A stretch of 64,000 nucleotides of DNA, taken from assembly GCF_013372285.1 (NCBI RefSeq), contig NZ_CP054301.1:186001-250000 (forward strand), read 5' to 3'. Position 1 is the stretch's first letter. Each line of letters starts with the position of its first letter. Below, piece after piece: positions 51,993 through 62,519 of this stretch. Under the pieces are notes generated by a model. That model was given only the letters and a program-made list of their open reading frames with translations, made no database searches and was not told where the DNA came from. Source of the DNA: Marinomonas primoryensis (GTDB lineage Bacteria; Pseudomonadota; Gammaproteobacteria; Pseudomonadales; Marinomonadaceae). Made by a program: the position numbers and the translations under genes.

Positions 51993-53237
51993 ATGGACCC
52001 TTTTCTCATGACGTTTCATTCTAAACCATCGTTATTGCAGCGCTATATGCGCGGCAGTTTAGTGCTACAAATAGCCATTGGTATCCTCTGTGGTGTTGTG
52101 TTGGCCTATGTTTCTCCGAGCATGGCGTTGTCTACTAATTTGCTGGGCGGTTTTTTTGTAAAGGCACTCAAAGCAATCGCGCCGATTCTCGTGTTTTTAC
52201 TGGTAATAGCCTCTATTGCTAATCATAAACAAGCTCAGCAAAGCCATATTCGTCCTGTGCTTATCTTGTACATAGCTGGCACCTTTGTGGCGGCCTTAAC
52301 GGCAGTGGTATTCAGTTTTGTGTTCCCCACTCAACTGAGTCTGGTTGCGCCCGACTTAAGCCAGAGCGCGCCGCAGGGCATTGGTGAAGTGTTGCGCACC
52401 TTGGTGTTCAAAATGGTCGACAATCCGGTCAATGCACTTGTGCAGGGAAATTATGTTGGCATTTTAACGTGGGCGGTCGGCTTTGGTTTGGGTTTACGTC
52501 ATGCTTCTGAAGCAACGAAGGTTGTGCTTCAGAATCTTGCGAGCAGTGTGACCCGTATTGTATCGGTGATTATTCGGTTAGCGCCCTTTGGTATTTTTGG
52601 GTTGGTTGCCAGCACTATCGCCGAAACAGGTTTTGGAGCATTGCTTGGTTATTCTCACTTATTGGCGGTATTGATTGGCGCGATGTTGTTTATCGCTCTG
52701 GTTACTAATCCGTTATTGGTTTTTTGGAAAATTCGCCGTAATCCTTACCCTTTGGTGTTTAAGTGCTTGAAAGAAAGTGGCGTAACGGCGTTTTTTACGC
52801 GTAGCTCTGCGGCAAACATTCCGGTTAACTTAGATTTGTGTCAGCGTTTAGAGCTGGATGAGGATACCTATTCCGTTTCTATTCCACTTGGCGCCACGAT
52901 TAATATGGCGGGTGCGGCGATTACCATTACCGTTTTAACCTTAGCGGCGGTGAATACATTAGGTATTTCATTGGATTTTGGTACAGCGTTATTGCTTAGT
53001 ATTATTGCGGCGGTATCGGCATGTGGTGCATCGGGTGTTGCTGGTGGCTCTTTATTGTTGATTCCATTAGCGTGTAGCTTGTTCAATATTCCTAATGAGA
53101 TCGCGATGCAAGTTGTTGCGGTTGGTTTTATTATTGGGGTCTTACAGGACTCGGCTGAAACCGCATTGAACAGTTCGACGGATGTATTATTTACGGCGGC
53201 GGCTTGTCTTGCAGACGATAAAAATAAGTTAACCTAG
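51993..53237 (+). CDS. sstT: Sodium:serine/threonine symporter SstT
   Basis: Inner-membrane transporter of 414 residues from the DAACS family (E. coli SstT 414). [29 protein letters not shown] and [54 protein letters not shown] carry the conserved sodium and substrate-binding residues; HP2 is seen in [20 protein letters not shown]. It takes up serine and threonine with sodium. Two ATGs, 51993 and 52008, are possible; neither has a strong ribosome site, and the second would remove only five residues. Confidence 0.95.
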   Translation: MDPFLMTFHSKPSLLQRYMRGSLVLQIAIGILCGVVLAYVSPSMALSTNLLGGFFVKALKAIAPILVFLLVIASIANHKQAQQSHIRPVLILYIAGTFVAALTAVVFSFVFPTQLSLVAPDLSQSAPQGIGEVLRTLVFKMVDNPVNALVQGNYVGILTWAVGFGLGLRHASEATKVVLQNLASSVTRIVSVIIRLAPFGIFGLVASTIAETGFGALLGYSHLLAVLIGAMLFIALVTNPLLVFWKIRRNPYPLVFKCLKESGVTAFFTRSSAANIPVNLDLCQRLELDEDTYSVSIPLGATINMAGAAITITVLTLAAVNTLGISLDFGTALLLSIIAAVSACGASGVAGGSLLLIPLACSLFNIPNEIAMQVVAVGFIIGVLQDSAETALNSSTDVLFTAAACLADDKNKLT

Positions 53238-53252
53238 GGTCGTAATATTGGT

Positions 53253-53286
53253 AAAAAAAAAGGGAAGCATGCGCTTCCCTTTTTTG
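53253..53286. terminator. Bidirectional terminator between sstT and the chemoreceptor gene
   Basis: AAAAGGGAAGC / GCTTCCCTTTT around ATGC, with A8 before and T6 after. It lies between convergent genes and can serve both. Confidence 0.92.
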
Positions 53287-53313
53287 TTTTTAACGATCCG
53301 TCTAGCAATGGAT

Positions 53314-54963
53314 TTACAATTTGAACTGGGTAACCAGCTTATCCAGTTGAGAAGACAATTTTTGCAGGTTGGTACTAGAGGCGGTTAGTTCATCCGCGAT
53401 TTCAGACGTTTCGGTCGTCAGTTGATTGATCTCTTCGACGTTTTTGCTCATGTCGTTCACTACAAGAGACTGCTCTTCTGTCGCCGTAGCCACTTGAATG
53501 TTCATGTCACTAATCTTACCGATGTGCGTTGTGATTTGCTCAAGTGATGTGTTGGCTTCGTTCGCTTGTGTCACAACGGTGTTGCTCTGATCTTGACCTG
53601 TTTGAATGGTGGCGACTGTTTTCGATGATTGCTCTTGCAGTTTGTCGATCATTTTCTGAATTTCGTTGGTGGACTCAGCTGAACGACTTGCAAGATTACG
53701 AACTTCATCCGCAACGACGGCAAACCCTCGACCTTGTTCGCCAGCACGCGCCGCTTCAATCGCCGCGTTTAGTGCGAGTAAGTTAGTTTGTTCTGAAATA
53801 CTGCGAATCGTATCCAAAATGCTACCGATCGAATCGGTTTGTGTGGCCAATGAACCAATGTCAGTACTGATGTGCTGTATTTCAGTAGAGAGCGCAGTGA
53901 CACCTTTACGAGCTCGTGCAACTAACTCTGCTCCGTGATGAGCTTGCTTATCGGCTTCTTGGGCTGCTTTTGCGGCGTGTGACGCGTTTTCTGCAATGTT
54001 CTCTACCGTTACGCCCATTTCATGAATGGCCGTGGCGATCTGAGTAGTACGATCGCGTTCGTTTAGGCAGTTGTTGTGAGTTGCCTTCGCTTTCGCCGCA
54101 ACATCATTTGCTGTGTGAGCAAGCTGACGAGAGTTCTCTGCAACATCTTCAATTGCCGTGCGTACTTTGGTTATGAATTGGTTAAAATGCAGAGCGATAT
54201 CGCTTAACTCATCTTTACCATCCAGTATCATCATATTACCAAGGTCAAGTTTGTCACTGGCACTTGAAATGTGTTGCTGTAGATAGGAGACTCGTTGGCT
54301 AAGACGACGTAACATTAACCACGCTAAGAAAATAGAAAGCGACAGTGCGACGATGATCAACGTCAACATTTCTGTTCGGCTGGTCTCATAACTTTCCTGA
54401 CTCTTCGCGTAGTTTTGCTCACCCTGAGTTAATAGATCGTCAAGAATGGCGTTAACCGCTTTACGCATGACGCCGTAGCTGGCAGCGTATTTTGATTTGT
54501 ATATTTCTTGCGCCGTTGCTAGATCATTTTTCTCTAGAGCGGCAAGCATTGGTGTTAGTTCGTCTCTTTTAACTTTCGCAAAAATATCGATGATCTTTTG
54601 TACATCAGCGCGTATTTTTGGGTTTACTTGAGCATTTAGGGCTTGTTTCAACGCATCATCCATTTCAGGAATGTCTTCTGCACGCGTTTCTTTTACGCGT
54701 GTTAATACACCTTTTTTATCCTGCATTGCTGGAATTTCTTGTAGCAGCATCACATCGATACCGACCCGCATACGCGGTATACGAGACGCAACTTCGGCTA
54801 GCGATCGCATCGGAGCGCTGGTGTTTTCAGCGAGTTTTTTGGTTTGTTGTTGAGCATTTGCAAGACCGTATAAACCGGCCCAACCGACCAGAACTAATAC
54901 AAGGCATGGCAATGCAATTACGAACAAGAACTGTGCTTTCAGAGACATTTTGTTGAAGATCAC
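53314..54963 (-). CDS. Methyl-accepting chemotaxis protein
   Basis: Receptor of 549 residues: membrane helix (about 10-30), a four-helix-bundle periplasmic domain (about 35-195), a second helix ([18 protein letters not shown]), HAMP, then a signalling coiled coil with the tip [51 protein letters not shown]. The start is GTG at 54963 with AGGT upstream; an internal ATG five codons later is the alternative. It is convergent with sstT. Ligand unknown; the sensor type often responds to organic acids or amino acids. Confidence 0.93.
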   Translation of the reverse strand: MIFNKMSLKAQFLFVIALPCLVLVLVGWAGLYGLANAQQQTKKLAENTSAPMRSLAEVASRIPRMRVGIDVMLLQEIPAMQDKKGVLTRVKETRAEDIPEMDDALKQALNAQVNPKIRADVQKIIDIFAKVKRDELTPMLAALEKNDLATAQEIYKSKYAASYGVMRKAVNAILDDLLTQGEQNYAKSQESYETSRTEMLTLIIVALSLSIFLAWLMLRRLSQRVSYLQQHISSASDKLDLGNMMILDGKDELSDIALHFNQFITKVRTAIEDVAENSRQLAHTANDVAAKAKATHNNCLNERDRTTQIATAIHEMGVTVENIAENASHAAKAAQEADKQAHHGAELVARARKGVTALSTEIQHISTDIGSLATQTDSIGSILDTIRSISEQTNLLALNAAIEAARAGEQGRGFAVVADEVRNLASRSAESTNEIQKMIDKLQEQSSKTVATIQTGQDQSNTVVTQANEANTSLEQITTHIGKISDMNIQVATATEEQSLVVNDMSKNVEEINQLTTETSEIADELTASSTNLQKLSSQLDKLVTQFKL

Positions 54964-55176
54964 GATTGGCTACCTGCTTGTGATGGTTCTATTGTGACAT
55001 TAAAGTGAATCTTTAATAATTCTATAGGTTTACAGCATAAAATTTGTGTATTTATTTTACAAGAAAGTTTGTTTAATAAGCACCTTTTATTGTGTCCCCG
55101 TATTATGTTATCACACGATAAATGACGCTTTTAGGTTATGTAAGAACATGTTATTGAGCAATCGAAGGAGTTTGAG

Positions 55177-56415
55177 TTGAGTCGACCATTTCGATCCTTA
55201 TCAAATCCAAACTATCGGCTTTGGTTTGGTGGTGCGTTTATTTCTAATATTGGCGCTTGGCTACAGCGTACAGCGCAAGATTGGATCGTGATTGCCGAGT
55301 TGTCTGATCAAAATGCCTCAGCGGTTGGTTTTGTGGTCTTTTTGCAATTTGCCCCCCAAATTCTTCTTTTGCCTATCACTGGCTGGGCGGCGGATCGCAT
55401 GGAGCGTCGTAAGTTGCTTTTTATTACTCAGTCTTTGATGGCCATGTTGGCCTTGATATTAGGTTTGCTGGTGCTGAGCGGACAGGTGGAATATTGGCAA
55501 GTATGCGTTTGCGCCTTCGCTTTGGGTTGTGTTGCCGCATTTGATGCGCCAGCTCGCCATGCTTTTGTTTCCGATCTTGTCAGTGAAAAAGAACTGTCGA
55601 ATGCGGTCGGCTTAAATTCTGTGGCGTTTAATAGTGCTCGGTTAGTTGGGCCTGCAATCGCTGGGATATTGATCGCTTTGATCGGAACCGGCTGGGTATT
55701 TATGATCAATGTGCTGTCTTTTATTCCGCTATTGTTTGCTTTGTATCTGTTTAAAAAACGTTTATCTATCGTGGCGCCCAACACGAGCAAGGCAACGCCG
55801 GATGTCGCAAAATTTTTAGATGGCTTTCGTTATATTTGGCAGTACAAAGAAATGACAGTGATCCTCGTTATGTCATTTCTAATTTGCAGTTTAGGTATGA
55901 ATTTTTCGGTGTATTTGTCTGCTATGACAGTGCATGTTTTCCAAGGCCATGCAGATCAATATGGTTTCTTGATCTCCATGATGGCCATTGGTTCTATTTC
56001 GGGTGCTATGGTCACCGCAAGCCGACGGTCTTCCCCTTCTTTTCGTTCGATGATCTATGTCGCCGCACTGTTTTCAGTAAGCTGCTTTTTAGTGTCTATT
56101 AGCGCATCATTTTGGTCGTTTGCTGTTTTATTGATTCTACTCGGATTGAGTTTGCAGCTGTTCACAACATCGACCGTATCTTACATGCAAGTGGCCACAG
56201 AAAAACGCTATCGTGGTCGAGTGATGGCGGTAGTATTAGCCACAGCAATGGGCAGTACTGCATTAGGCGCACCATTAGTGGGTTGGGTAGCGGATACTCT
56301 TGGGGCGCGATGGTCAATCGGCATGGGCGGTGTTTCTGGTCTTATTGCGACGGCGTTGGGTTTTTGGTTTCTTCATACGCAGACAAAAGCTGAGCGAAAA
56401 GAGAGTGTCTCTTAG
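55177..56415 (+). CDS. MFS exporter, EntS-like
   Basis: Twelve-helix transporter of 412 residues of the MFS_3 group: FRSLSNPNYRLWFGGAFISNIGAWLQRTAQDWIV is the usual opening of EntS-like exporters, followed by GWAADRMERRKLL (motif A) and QVATEKRYRGRVMAVVLATAMGSTALGAPLVGWVADTLGARW. The start is TTG with a good AAGGAG. It probably exports a small hydrophobic compound; siderophore export is known for the subgroup, but no biosynthetic genes are near. Confidence 0.85.
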   Translation: MSRPFRSLSNPNYRLWFGGAFISNIGAWLQRTAQDWIVIAELSDQNASAVGFVVFLQFAPQILLLPITGWAADRMERRKLLFITQSLMAMLALILGLLVLSGQVEYWQVCVCAFALGCVAAFDAPARHAFVSDLVSEKELSNAVGLNSVAFNSARLVGPAIAGILIALIGTGWVFMINVLSFIPLLFALYLFKKRLSIVAPNTSKATPDVAKFLDGFRYIWQYKEMTVILVMSFLICSLGMNFSVYLSAMTVHVFQGHADQYGFLISMMAIGSISGAMVTASRRSSPSFRSMIYVAALFSVSCFLVSISASFWSFAVLLILLGLSLQLFTTSTVSYMQVATEKRYRGRVMAVVLATAMGSTALGAPLVGWVADTLGARWSIGMGGVSGLIATALGFWFLHTQTKAERKESVS

Positions 56416-56528
56416 CTTGGCTCTCTGGGTGAATTGCAGTAGTCTAGATTTGATATAACGCTGATTTTATTGTCGCGTGAAGCGGTTAATTCTTTTACAT
56501 AATTCTAAAAATATTGATGGAGAATCCT

Positions 56529-57047
56529 ATGTCGCAGCATCTTGTCTTGAGCTTTATTGGAGAAGACCGCCCAGGTCTTGTCGAACGCCTATCCGATACC
56601 ATTTCCCGCCATCATGGTAATTGGCTAGAAAGTAGAATGGCACATTTGGCGGATAAATTTGCCGGTATCCTGACCCTGTCTGTGCCGTTAGAACATCAAG
56701 AGGCCTTGATCAATGCGCTACGAAACTTCGAAAAACTGGGCTTGCATGTCACGGTAGAAGCGGCGAATCAGAGTGTTTCTGAAGGGTCAACTTTGTCTTT
56801 GTCTGTTGTTGGAAATGACCGACCAGGTATTGTTAAAGAAGTGTCTCAAGTACTGCACTCTCTTATGGTTAACGTGAAAGAACTCACCACTTCATGCGAA
56901 CCTGCGCCGATGAGCTCTGATATGCTATTCAAAACCGAAATGGTCTTATCGGTACCAAAAAACCTGTCATTGCCTGAGTTGGAAGCCGCTTTAGAAAATA
57001 TTAGTAGTGATTTGATTGTCGAGTTATCCGTTAATCAATTTGCGTAG
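56529..57047 (+). CDS. gcvR: Tandem ACT-domain regulator, GcvR-like
   Basis: Protein of 172 residues composed of two ACT domains; the first begins LVLSFIGEDRPGLVERLSDTI and the second LSLSVVGNDRPGIVKEVSQVL. This matches GcvR, which in E. coli binds glycine and keeps GcvA from activating the glycine-cleavage genes. ATG 56529 with GGAG nearby is preferred over the upstream TTG (56514). No gcv genes are here, so the function is taken from family similarity. Confidence 0.83.
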   Translation: MSQHLVLSFIGEDRPGLVERLSDTISRHHGNWLESRMAHLADKFAGILTLSVPLEHQEALINALRNFEKLGLHVTVEAANQSVSEGSTLSLSVVGNDRPGIVKEVSQVLHSLMVNVKELTTSCEPAPMSSDMLFKTEMVLSVPKNLSLPELEAALENISSDLIVELSVNQFA

Positions 57048-57069
57048 GCGGTGGTTTCTTAGTCTACAG

Positions 57070-58623
57070 TTACAGTGTTTCTATGTTGTCCAAACACCAT
57101 TCTGCTCTTTGTAAAACGGCGTGCTTTTGCGCGTCGTCTTGTTTGTCCCAGTTACCATAAATCATACCAATACGTGGGTTCTTTGCGAGGCGCTCGCGGT
57201 GTTTGACCATGAAGTGCCAGTAAAGGCTATTAAGAGGGCAAGCTTGCTCGCCTGTTTTTTCTTTTACCTTATAATGGCATGAGCCACAATAATCGCTCAT
57301 TTTATGAATATAATTGCCACTGGCTGCATAGGGTTTGGAGGCAATCCAACCCCCATCGGCAAATTGACTCATGCCTCGTGTATTGGGCAACTCCACCCAT
57401 TCCAACGCATCGATATAAATCCCCAAATACCATTCATCGACTTGTTTTGGCTGTATCTCAGTCAATAAGCAAAAGTTACCTGTCACCATAAGCCGCTGTA
57501 TATGATGCGCGTAGGCGTAATCGAGTGATTGTCCAATGGCGCTGGAAAGACAATGCATCTTGGTGTCACCACTCCAAAAAAACGCGGGTAAATCTCGCTC
57601 TGCTTGTAACGCATTTTGTTCTTTGTAATCGGGCATGTTGATCCAATACATGCCGCGAACGTATTCGCGCCACCCCAGTATTTGACGAACAAAGCCTTCT
57701 ATCTGAGCGATGTCGATGTCGTCGTTTTCGTGATAAGCGGTGATGGCGAATTTTATGACGTGCTTCGGGTTGATCAGTTTGCTGTTTAAAGCAAAGGACA
57801 GACGCGAGTGGTACAAGCTCCAACTGTGTGGGGTTTGGCTTGTCATTGAATCTTGAAAGCGCCCAAAGTTCGGCAATAAATGCTCGCAAAAATACGCTAA
57901 TAAATTCAGCGCATCTTGGCGTGTAACGGGCCAAAGCAAGTCAGGCTCTGCACGACCAATAGACGCAATATCGTGACGCTCAATACGTTCGAGCAAATGA
58001 CGCACGTTGTGTTGAAAGCACAAAGGCGCTGGAATGGCGTTCAGGTCTTTCGTTTTTAATTTATTCCGATTGGCGCTGTCGTAGTTCCATTGCCCCCCTT
58101 CTGGCTGGCCATCGACGTCCATCAATATGTTGAAGCGCTGGCGCATTTTTCGATAAAAATTTTCCATGCGTACGCTGTGCTGAGGTTTAAAATTTTGCGA
58201 AATATCATCGAATGGCAATAAGAAATGTTCGCTGTCGACCACTCTGACGCTGTGCTTTGTCGTATTGGATTCAAGTGATCGATATTGTTGTAAAACACGA
58301 TATTCATCCGGCCGTTGCAGTTCAATAGTCGTTACTTTGTGTTTGACGGCCTGCGTAAGAATGACCGTTTCTAAGCTTTGGTTTTTGGTCTCGTCTAGCG
58401 TTAGGTAACACACTTGGTGGTTTGCGCTTTTAAGCGCGTTAGCAAAATACTCCATGGCGAGAAAAAAAGCGCACAGCTTTTGAATGTGATGTTTTACGTA
58501 CGTTGCTTCGGGATGTAATTCGGCGATTAAATATAAAATTCCCTGATCGTTTTCACGAAACCAAGAATGCGCGGCGTTTAATTGATCGCCAAGAATCACA
58601 CGTAGTGTGTGGTACTGACTCAT
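57070..58623 (-). CDS. FeS-type bacterial cryptochrome/(6-4) photolyase
   Basis: Protein of 517 residues of the deoxyribodipyrimidine photolyase-related (FeS-BCP/CryPro) group: opens with TLRVILGDQLNAAHSWF, and has SLYHSRLSFALNSKLI and GWREYVRGMYWINMP for FAD binding. The four cluster cysteines C358, C446, C449 and C462 are exactly 8 residues from those of Agrobacterium PhrB (350, 438, 441, 454). PhrB repairs (6-4) photoproducts and uses FAD plus a ribolumazine antenna. It is the last of three photolyase-type genes on the minus strand, 10 bases after the class I-like gene. Confidence 0.93.
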   Translation of the reverse strand: MSQYHTLRVILGDQLNAAHSWFRENDQGILYLIAELHPEATYVKHHIQKLCAFFLAMEYFANALKSANHQVCYLTLDETKNQSLETVILTQAVKHKVTTIELQRPDEYRVLQQYRSLESNTTKHSVRVVDSEHFLLPFDDISQNFKPQHSVRMENFYRKMRQRFNILMDVDGQPEGGQWNYDSANRNKLKTKDLNAIPAPLCFQHNVRHLLERIERHDIASIGRAEPDLLWPVTRQDALNLLAYFCEHLLPNFGRFQDSMTSQTPHSWSLYHSRLSFALNSKLINPKHVIKFAITAYHENDDIDIAQIEGFVRQILGWREYVRGMYWINMPDYKEQNALQAERDLPAFFWSGDTKMHCLSSAIGQSLDYAYAHHIQRLMVTGNFCLLTEIQPKQVDEWYLGIYIDALEWVELPNTRGMSQFADGGWIASKPYAASGNYIHKMSDYCGSCHYKVKEKTGEQACPLNSLYWHFMVKHRERLAKNPRIGMIYGNWDKQDDAQKHAVLQRAEWCLDNIETL

Positions 58624-58633
58624 AATGATTTCC

Positions 58634-60127
58634 TTAGAGTTTTTTTGATGAGCGAGGCTTGCTCTTTAATCGAACGTGAGTTGCCAAAATACGCCGCTTT
58701 TCTTGTTTTACATTAGGTTGTTGACGGTAGCCCCACAAGCGATCTCGAGCCGCTTTGCTCGCTTCAGCAAGGGAGACAATAGGCGCTGGATAATCTTTGC
58801 CAATCTGGCATTGATACAACATTTCTTCCATGGGTGTGATCTCCCAGGGTGCGTGAATGAGAGGGGCCGGTACCTCGCTTAGTTCTGGCACCCAGCGTCG
58901 GATAAACTCGCCCTCAGGGTCTTGATCTTGTGCTTGTTTTACGGGGTTATAAATACGGATAGTATTTGTCCCCGTGATTCCGGCTTGCATTTGAAACTGT
59001 GGATAATGAATCCCTGGCTCGAAGTCTAGGAAAAGTCGTGCCAGATGGTGTACACCTAAACGCCAATCAATGTTCAAGTGGTGACATAGAAAACTGACTA
59101 ACATGGCGCGCATACGAAAATTCATATACCCCGTTGCCTGTAATGCCCGCATGCAAGCATCTATCATGGGGTATCCTGTCATACCTTTGCTCCATGCCTG
59201 CAAATCTAATGGGACTTGATCGTCTTGGCGATAAGGAAATTGCGCATAACCACTGTTTACTGCTTGGAATTCCATACTGCATTCGCTCTCGAATTTTTGC
59301 ATAAAATGGCAATGCCAGTGCAAGCGCGAACTGAGGGCGATAAGGGTACGCCGCCAGCCTTTTGTTTCCCAGTGCAATAGAAGGTCTTGGTAGACCTCCC
59401 TTAAGCTAATATTTCCCCAAGTCAAATAAGGGGAAAGACGAGTACAAGCCGATCGGCTGGTCAGTGGACTGGATATAGATCGGTAATAATCTTTGCCGCG
59501 GCCTGCATAGAAGCTTTCTAATGTTTGCCACGCCAGTGTCGATCCACCGGTTTGTATGCCCTTTCTAAACTGCTTCCAAGCCTCTGGAATGCGTGGTTCT
59601 GTAATGGTTACGTTATGCCATAAAATGTTATTTAGATCGATGTCGACAATGGGCGCACGCATTGTCTTTTGCCATTTTTGATCCCAGCTTTCTCTGGTTT
59701 TCAGGGGTCGAATGATGGCGCCCGTTGGCGATTCATGCCAATCGACGCCTTGTTGCCAACACCATTTTTTAATGTTGATGTCTCGTTGGAATGTAACGCC
59801 TAGACCAATTTCTTCGCTGCTCAACAATATGTCAAATTGAGTGTCTTTGTGCAGTACTTCAAGTGCGGTTTGTGCATCGTTTACCATGATATGAACTTGG
59901 CCGTTATACTCTGCAAGTTGGCGATTCATGTCTTCCAGAGACTGCCAGACAAACCGCCAATGACGTTCATCATAATGAGGATCAGACAGCAGAATAGGCT
60001 CAAAAATATACAGCAGAATCATCGGTCTATTCTGCTGTATTGCTTGAGTTAACGGAGCATGATCGGTTAGGCGTAAGTCGCGCTTCAACCAAACGATAAC
60101 AGGCTTTCGGGTATCATTCGTTTTCAT
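58634..60127 (-). CDS. Cryptochrome/photolyase, FAD-binding class I-like
   Basis: Protein of 497 residues: antenna-binding alpha/beta domain ([22 protein letters not shown], about 8-135) and helical FAD domain with [84 protein letters not shown] and [25 protein letters not shown]. It should bind FAD and either repair CPDs or act as light receptor. The ATG overlaps the DASH stop codon (TAATG); seven more upstream codons in the frame are not needed. It is the middle gene of the cluster. Confidence 0.9.
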   Translation of the reverse strand: MKTNDTRKPVIVWLKRDLRLTDHAPLTQAIQQNRPMILLYIFEPILLSDPHYDERHWRFVWQSLEDMNRQLAEYNGQVHIMVNDAQTALEVLHKDTQFDILLSSEEIGLGVTFQRDINIKKWCWQQGVDWHESPTGAIIRPLKTRESWDQKWQKTMRAPIVDIDLNNILWHNVTITEPRIPEAWKQFRKGIQTGGSTLAWQTLESFYAGRGKDYYRSISSPLTSRSACTRLSPYLTWGNISLREVYQDLLLHWETKGWRRTLIALSSRLHWHCHFMQKFESECSMEFQAVNSGYAQFPYRQDDQVPLDLQAWSKGMTGYPMIDACMRALQATGYMNFRMRAMLVSFLCHHLNIDWRLGVHHLARLFLDFEPGIHYPQFQMQAGITGTNTIRIYNPVKQAQDQDPEGEFIRRWVPELSEVPAPLIHAPWEITPMEEMLYQCQIGKDYPAPIVSLAEASKAARDRLWGYRQQPNVKQEKRRILATHVRLKSKPRSSKKL

Positions 60128-61443
60128 TAATGCGGGGAAATCGGCCAATCTGCTGCGTCGACCGAGTCCAGTTGTTCATCGAATTCATGGCCTTGCCATT
60201 TCTTAATAAAATGCTGATTCGGATCGTATTGCTCGGTTTGTTTTTCTAGGTTGAAATGACGACCGCCTTTTGGGTCTGCGCCAACGCCTGCAATGTATTG
60301 CCAGTTTCCCCAGTTTGAACCTACGTCATAATCAATCAACTGCTCTTCAAAATAGGCGGCGCCATAACGCCAGTCGATGCCTAATTCGTAGATTAAACAG
60401 CTTGCGACAATCTGACGCCCCCTATTACTCATAAAGCCGGTTTTGTTTAACTGTTTCATACAGGCGTTTACGATCGGATAGGGCGTGTTGCCTTGGCTCC
60501 ATTTACGAAAGCGTTCAGCGTAGAAACTGGTTTGTGTCTGCTTGTTAGACAAACCACCGGGCAAGAAAAGTTTTTTACCATAACAGGTTGCATACCAATG
60601 AAAGTACTCTCTCCACAACAGCTCAAAGTAAATCCAGTACGTCGATTCATTGGCGCCGTTGTCGCGCTCGTAAACGTCTAAACAGGCTTTAATTTGCTTG
60701 GCTGATAGACTGCCTTGCGCTAGCCAAGGCGACAATTTCGTGGAGTTTTCCCAACCGTCTAAGGCATTTCGTACCTCTTTATAGTTACGAGGAAGGTCGG
60801 TTGCAAAGTAATCGCTTAGTTGTTGTTGAGCAGCTTCTTCACCACCCACAAAAGTATGAAATCCTTGAATAGGCTCTACTTGCCAAGGGCGAATAAGAGG
60901 CAAGTTTAGATTAGGAGCAGGCGGCAGTTCACGGACAATAGGCATTGGTGACGCAATATCAATGTTTTCGACCAAACGTCGGAAGGTCGAAAAAGACGCC
61001 GGCAGGGCAGTTACTTGAAAAGGCAGCTGCCATGGTTCAAATAACGTTAAGCCATGGTCGATATGAAAATGCACATCCGGAAAATCATTGGCAACTTGTC
61101 TTAATGTTTGTTGCTCGTCCCAACCGCCATGATGATTGCGATAAATATGGGAAATCGGCAACGCATTTAAAAGTAATGTAATACTGGTGGCCGCGTCATG
61201 TTGACTGACAAACAAGCTTTGCTCTAGGCTTTCCAGATGCATGGCTAAATCGTCAAGTCCTTCTAATAGAAAGTCACGACGAATCGTCGACATACCCTGA
61301 GTGGCGTAACGACTGGGGTGTTTTACGTGAGGCTCGTCACAGTACAAACACACTAACTGGTCGACTTCTTGTGCTGCTCGCCACAGCATTTTTTGGTCTG
61401 TACTGCGCAGATCATTACCAAACCAAATGAGCCCCAATTTCAT
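60127..61443 (-). CDS. Cryptochrome DASH
   Basis: Protein of 438 residues beginning [24 protein letters not shown], with the DASH-characteristic FAD domain: [123 protein letters not shown] proteins repair CPDs mainly in single-stranded DNA and may have signalling roles. The second ATG (61443) fits the AGAGG ribosome site better than the ATG at 61449. It is the first gene of the three-gene cluster. Confidence 0.94.
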   Translation of the reverse strand: MKLGLIWFGNDLRSTDQKMLWRAAQEVDQLVCLYCDEPHVKHPSRYATQGMSTIRRDFLLEGLDDLAMHLESLEQSLFVSQHDAATSITLLLNALPISHIYRNHHGGWDEQQTLRQVANDFPDVHFHIDHGLTLFEPWQLPFQVTALPASFSTFRRLVENIDIASPMPIVRELPPAPNLNLPLIRPWQVEPIQGFHTFVGGEEAAQQQLSDYFATDLPRNYKEVRNALDGWENSTKLSPWLAQGSLSAKQIKACLDVYERDNGANESTYWIYFELLWREYFHWYATCYGKKLFLPGGLSNKQTQTSFYAERFRKWSQGNTPYPIVNACMKQLNKTGFMSNRGRQIVASCLIYELGIDWRYGAAYFEEQLIDYDVGSNWGNWQYIAGVGADPKGGRHFNLEKQTEQYDPNQHFIKKWQGHEFDEQLDSVDAADWPISPH

Positions 61444-61527
61444 TGCCATACCTCTTCATTACTATTGCTTCAATTAATACTGATACGCATTGAAGAGGAT
61501 ATTGGTTTAGATCGTTTCCTAACGTGT

Positions 61528-62415
61528 TTAAATTTTCTCGAAATGTAGGTGATCAAGCAGCGCTTTGACCTTTCTAGCCGAGTGTTTGTGTCTTCCTGAA
61601 TAAGCGTACAGCACAAGGTCTTCTGGTGTTTTATCAAAGGTTAAGGCGATGAGCTTGCCTTGTTGAATGTCCGCATGGCAGATTTGTTGAGGAAGAATGG
61701 CAAAACCAAGTCCAGACAAGGCGGCTTCTTTTGCTATGTGCGCGCTGTTTACTCGGTACTGTGATGTGACATGAATCGCACTGGTTTGTTTGCCGTTTTT
61801 AAACACCCAAGGTGAGCCACTCAGCGCGCTTAAGCTGGTAATACAAGGTAAATTGACCAGATTTTCTAACGACAAGTGACCTTCATAACGCGTCACTAAT
61901 TCTGGTGTCGCGACTACAACACTGGGCCAACGCATTAGTTCGGTGGCGACCCAGTCCGAATCATCAAGACCACCACGCCCGAATTGCAGTACCACATCGA
62001 AGCCGTCGAGCAGACCTTTTGTTGGTACCAAACCCGTGTCACAACTTAAGGTAAGATCGGGATAGCGGGCACAAAAAGAAGCCAGTTGTTTCGCTAAAAT
62101 AGGCAAATCTGGCATGATAACGCGAAGGTGACCAGATACTTCTTGACCCTGTTTACAAATACCCTCTAAACCCTCATCCAATGCGGCCAACAGAGGTAGA
62201 ATTTGATCGTATAACGTTTGTCCTGCTTCCGTTGGCGACATACGCCGCGTGGTCCTTTCTAATAAACGTACGTTGAGCGTTTCTTCTAGTAAAGCAACAT
62301 GTCGGCTGACATTGGATGACGGCAAACCGAGCGTCTCGGCCGCCTGTTTAAAGCTACGGCGTTCGAATACAGATTGAAAACTGAGTAGCCAAGGAAGTTC
62401 TATTTTCTCAATCAT
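61528..62415 (-). CDS. LysR family transcriptional regulator
   Basis: Protein of 295 residues with an N-terminal winged helix (LPWLLSFQSVFERRSFKQAAETLGLPSSNVSRHVALLEETLNVRLLERTTRRMSPTEAG) and a C-terminal effector-binding domain (GHLRVIMPDLPILAKQL onward). It is divergent from the FAD monooxygenase gene across 104 bases with a T-N11-A palindrome, so it most likely controls that gene. Its effector is probably the aromatic or heterocyclic substrate. Confidence 0.93.
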   Translation of the reverse strand: MIEKIELPWLLSFQSVFERRSFKQAAETLGLPSSNVSRHVALLEETLNVRLLERTTRRMSPTEAGQTLYDQILPLLAALDEGLEGICKQGQEVSGHLRVIMPDLPILAKQLASFCARYPDLTLSCDTGLVPTKGLLDGFDVVLQFGRGGLDDSDWVATELMRWPSVVVATPELVTRYEGHLSLENLVNLPCITSLSALSGSPWVFKNGKQTSAIHVTSQYRVNSAHIAKEAALSGLGFAILPQQICHADIQQGKLIALTFDKTPEDLVLYAYSGRHKHSARKVKALLDHLHFEKI

Positions 62416-62460
62416 AATTCACTCAATTAATGGGTTTATTAATCCAATAGTCCCATATTT

Positions 62461-62475
62461 ATCACATGACGTGAT
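62461..62475. promoter_or_regulatory. Probable LysR-type binding site
   Basis: ATCAC-ATGAC-GTGAT is a perfect interrupted palindrome with the T-N11-A pattern of LysR boxes (T62462, A62474), located in the divergent region. A second symmetrical AT-rich site, ATTAAT-N6-ATTAAT, is at 62426-62443. Confidence 0.6.
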
Positions 62476-62519
62476 TGATGAATACTGAGCCCTCTTCTAA
62501 TCAATGAGATGACTTGAGT

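Noticed and set aside
54989..55015. A possible FliA (sigma-28) promoter before the second chemoreceptor: TAAAGATT, 11 bases, CACAATAG on the minus strand.
   Set aside because: The -35 fits well but the -10 matches GCCGATAA at only four of eight positions, so I do not list it as a feature.
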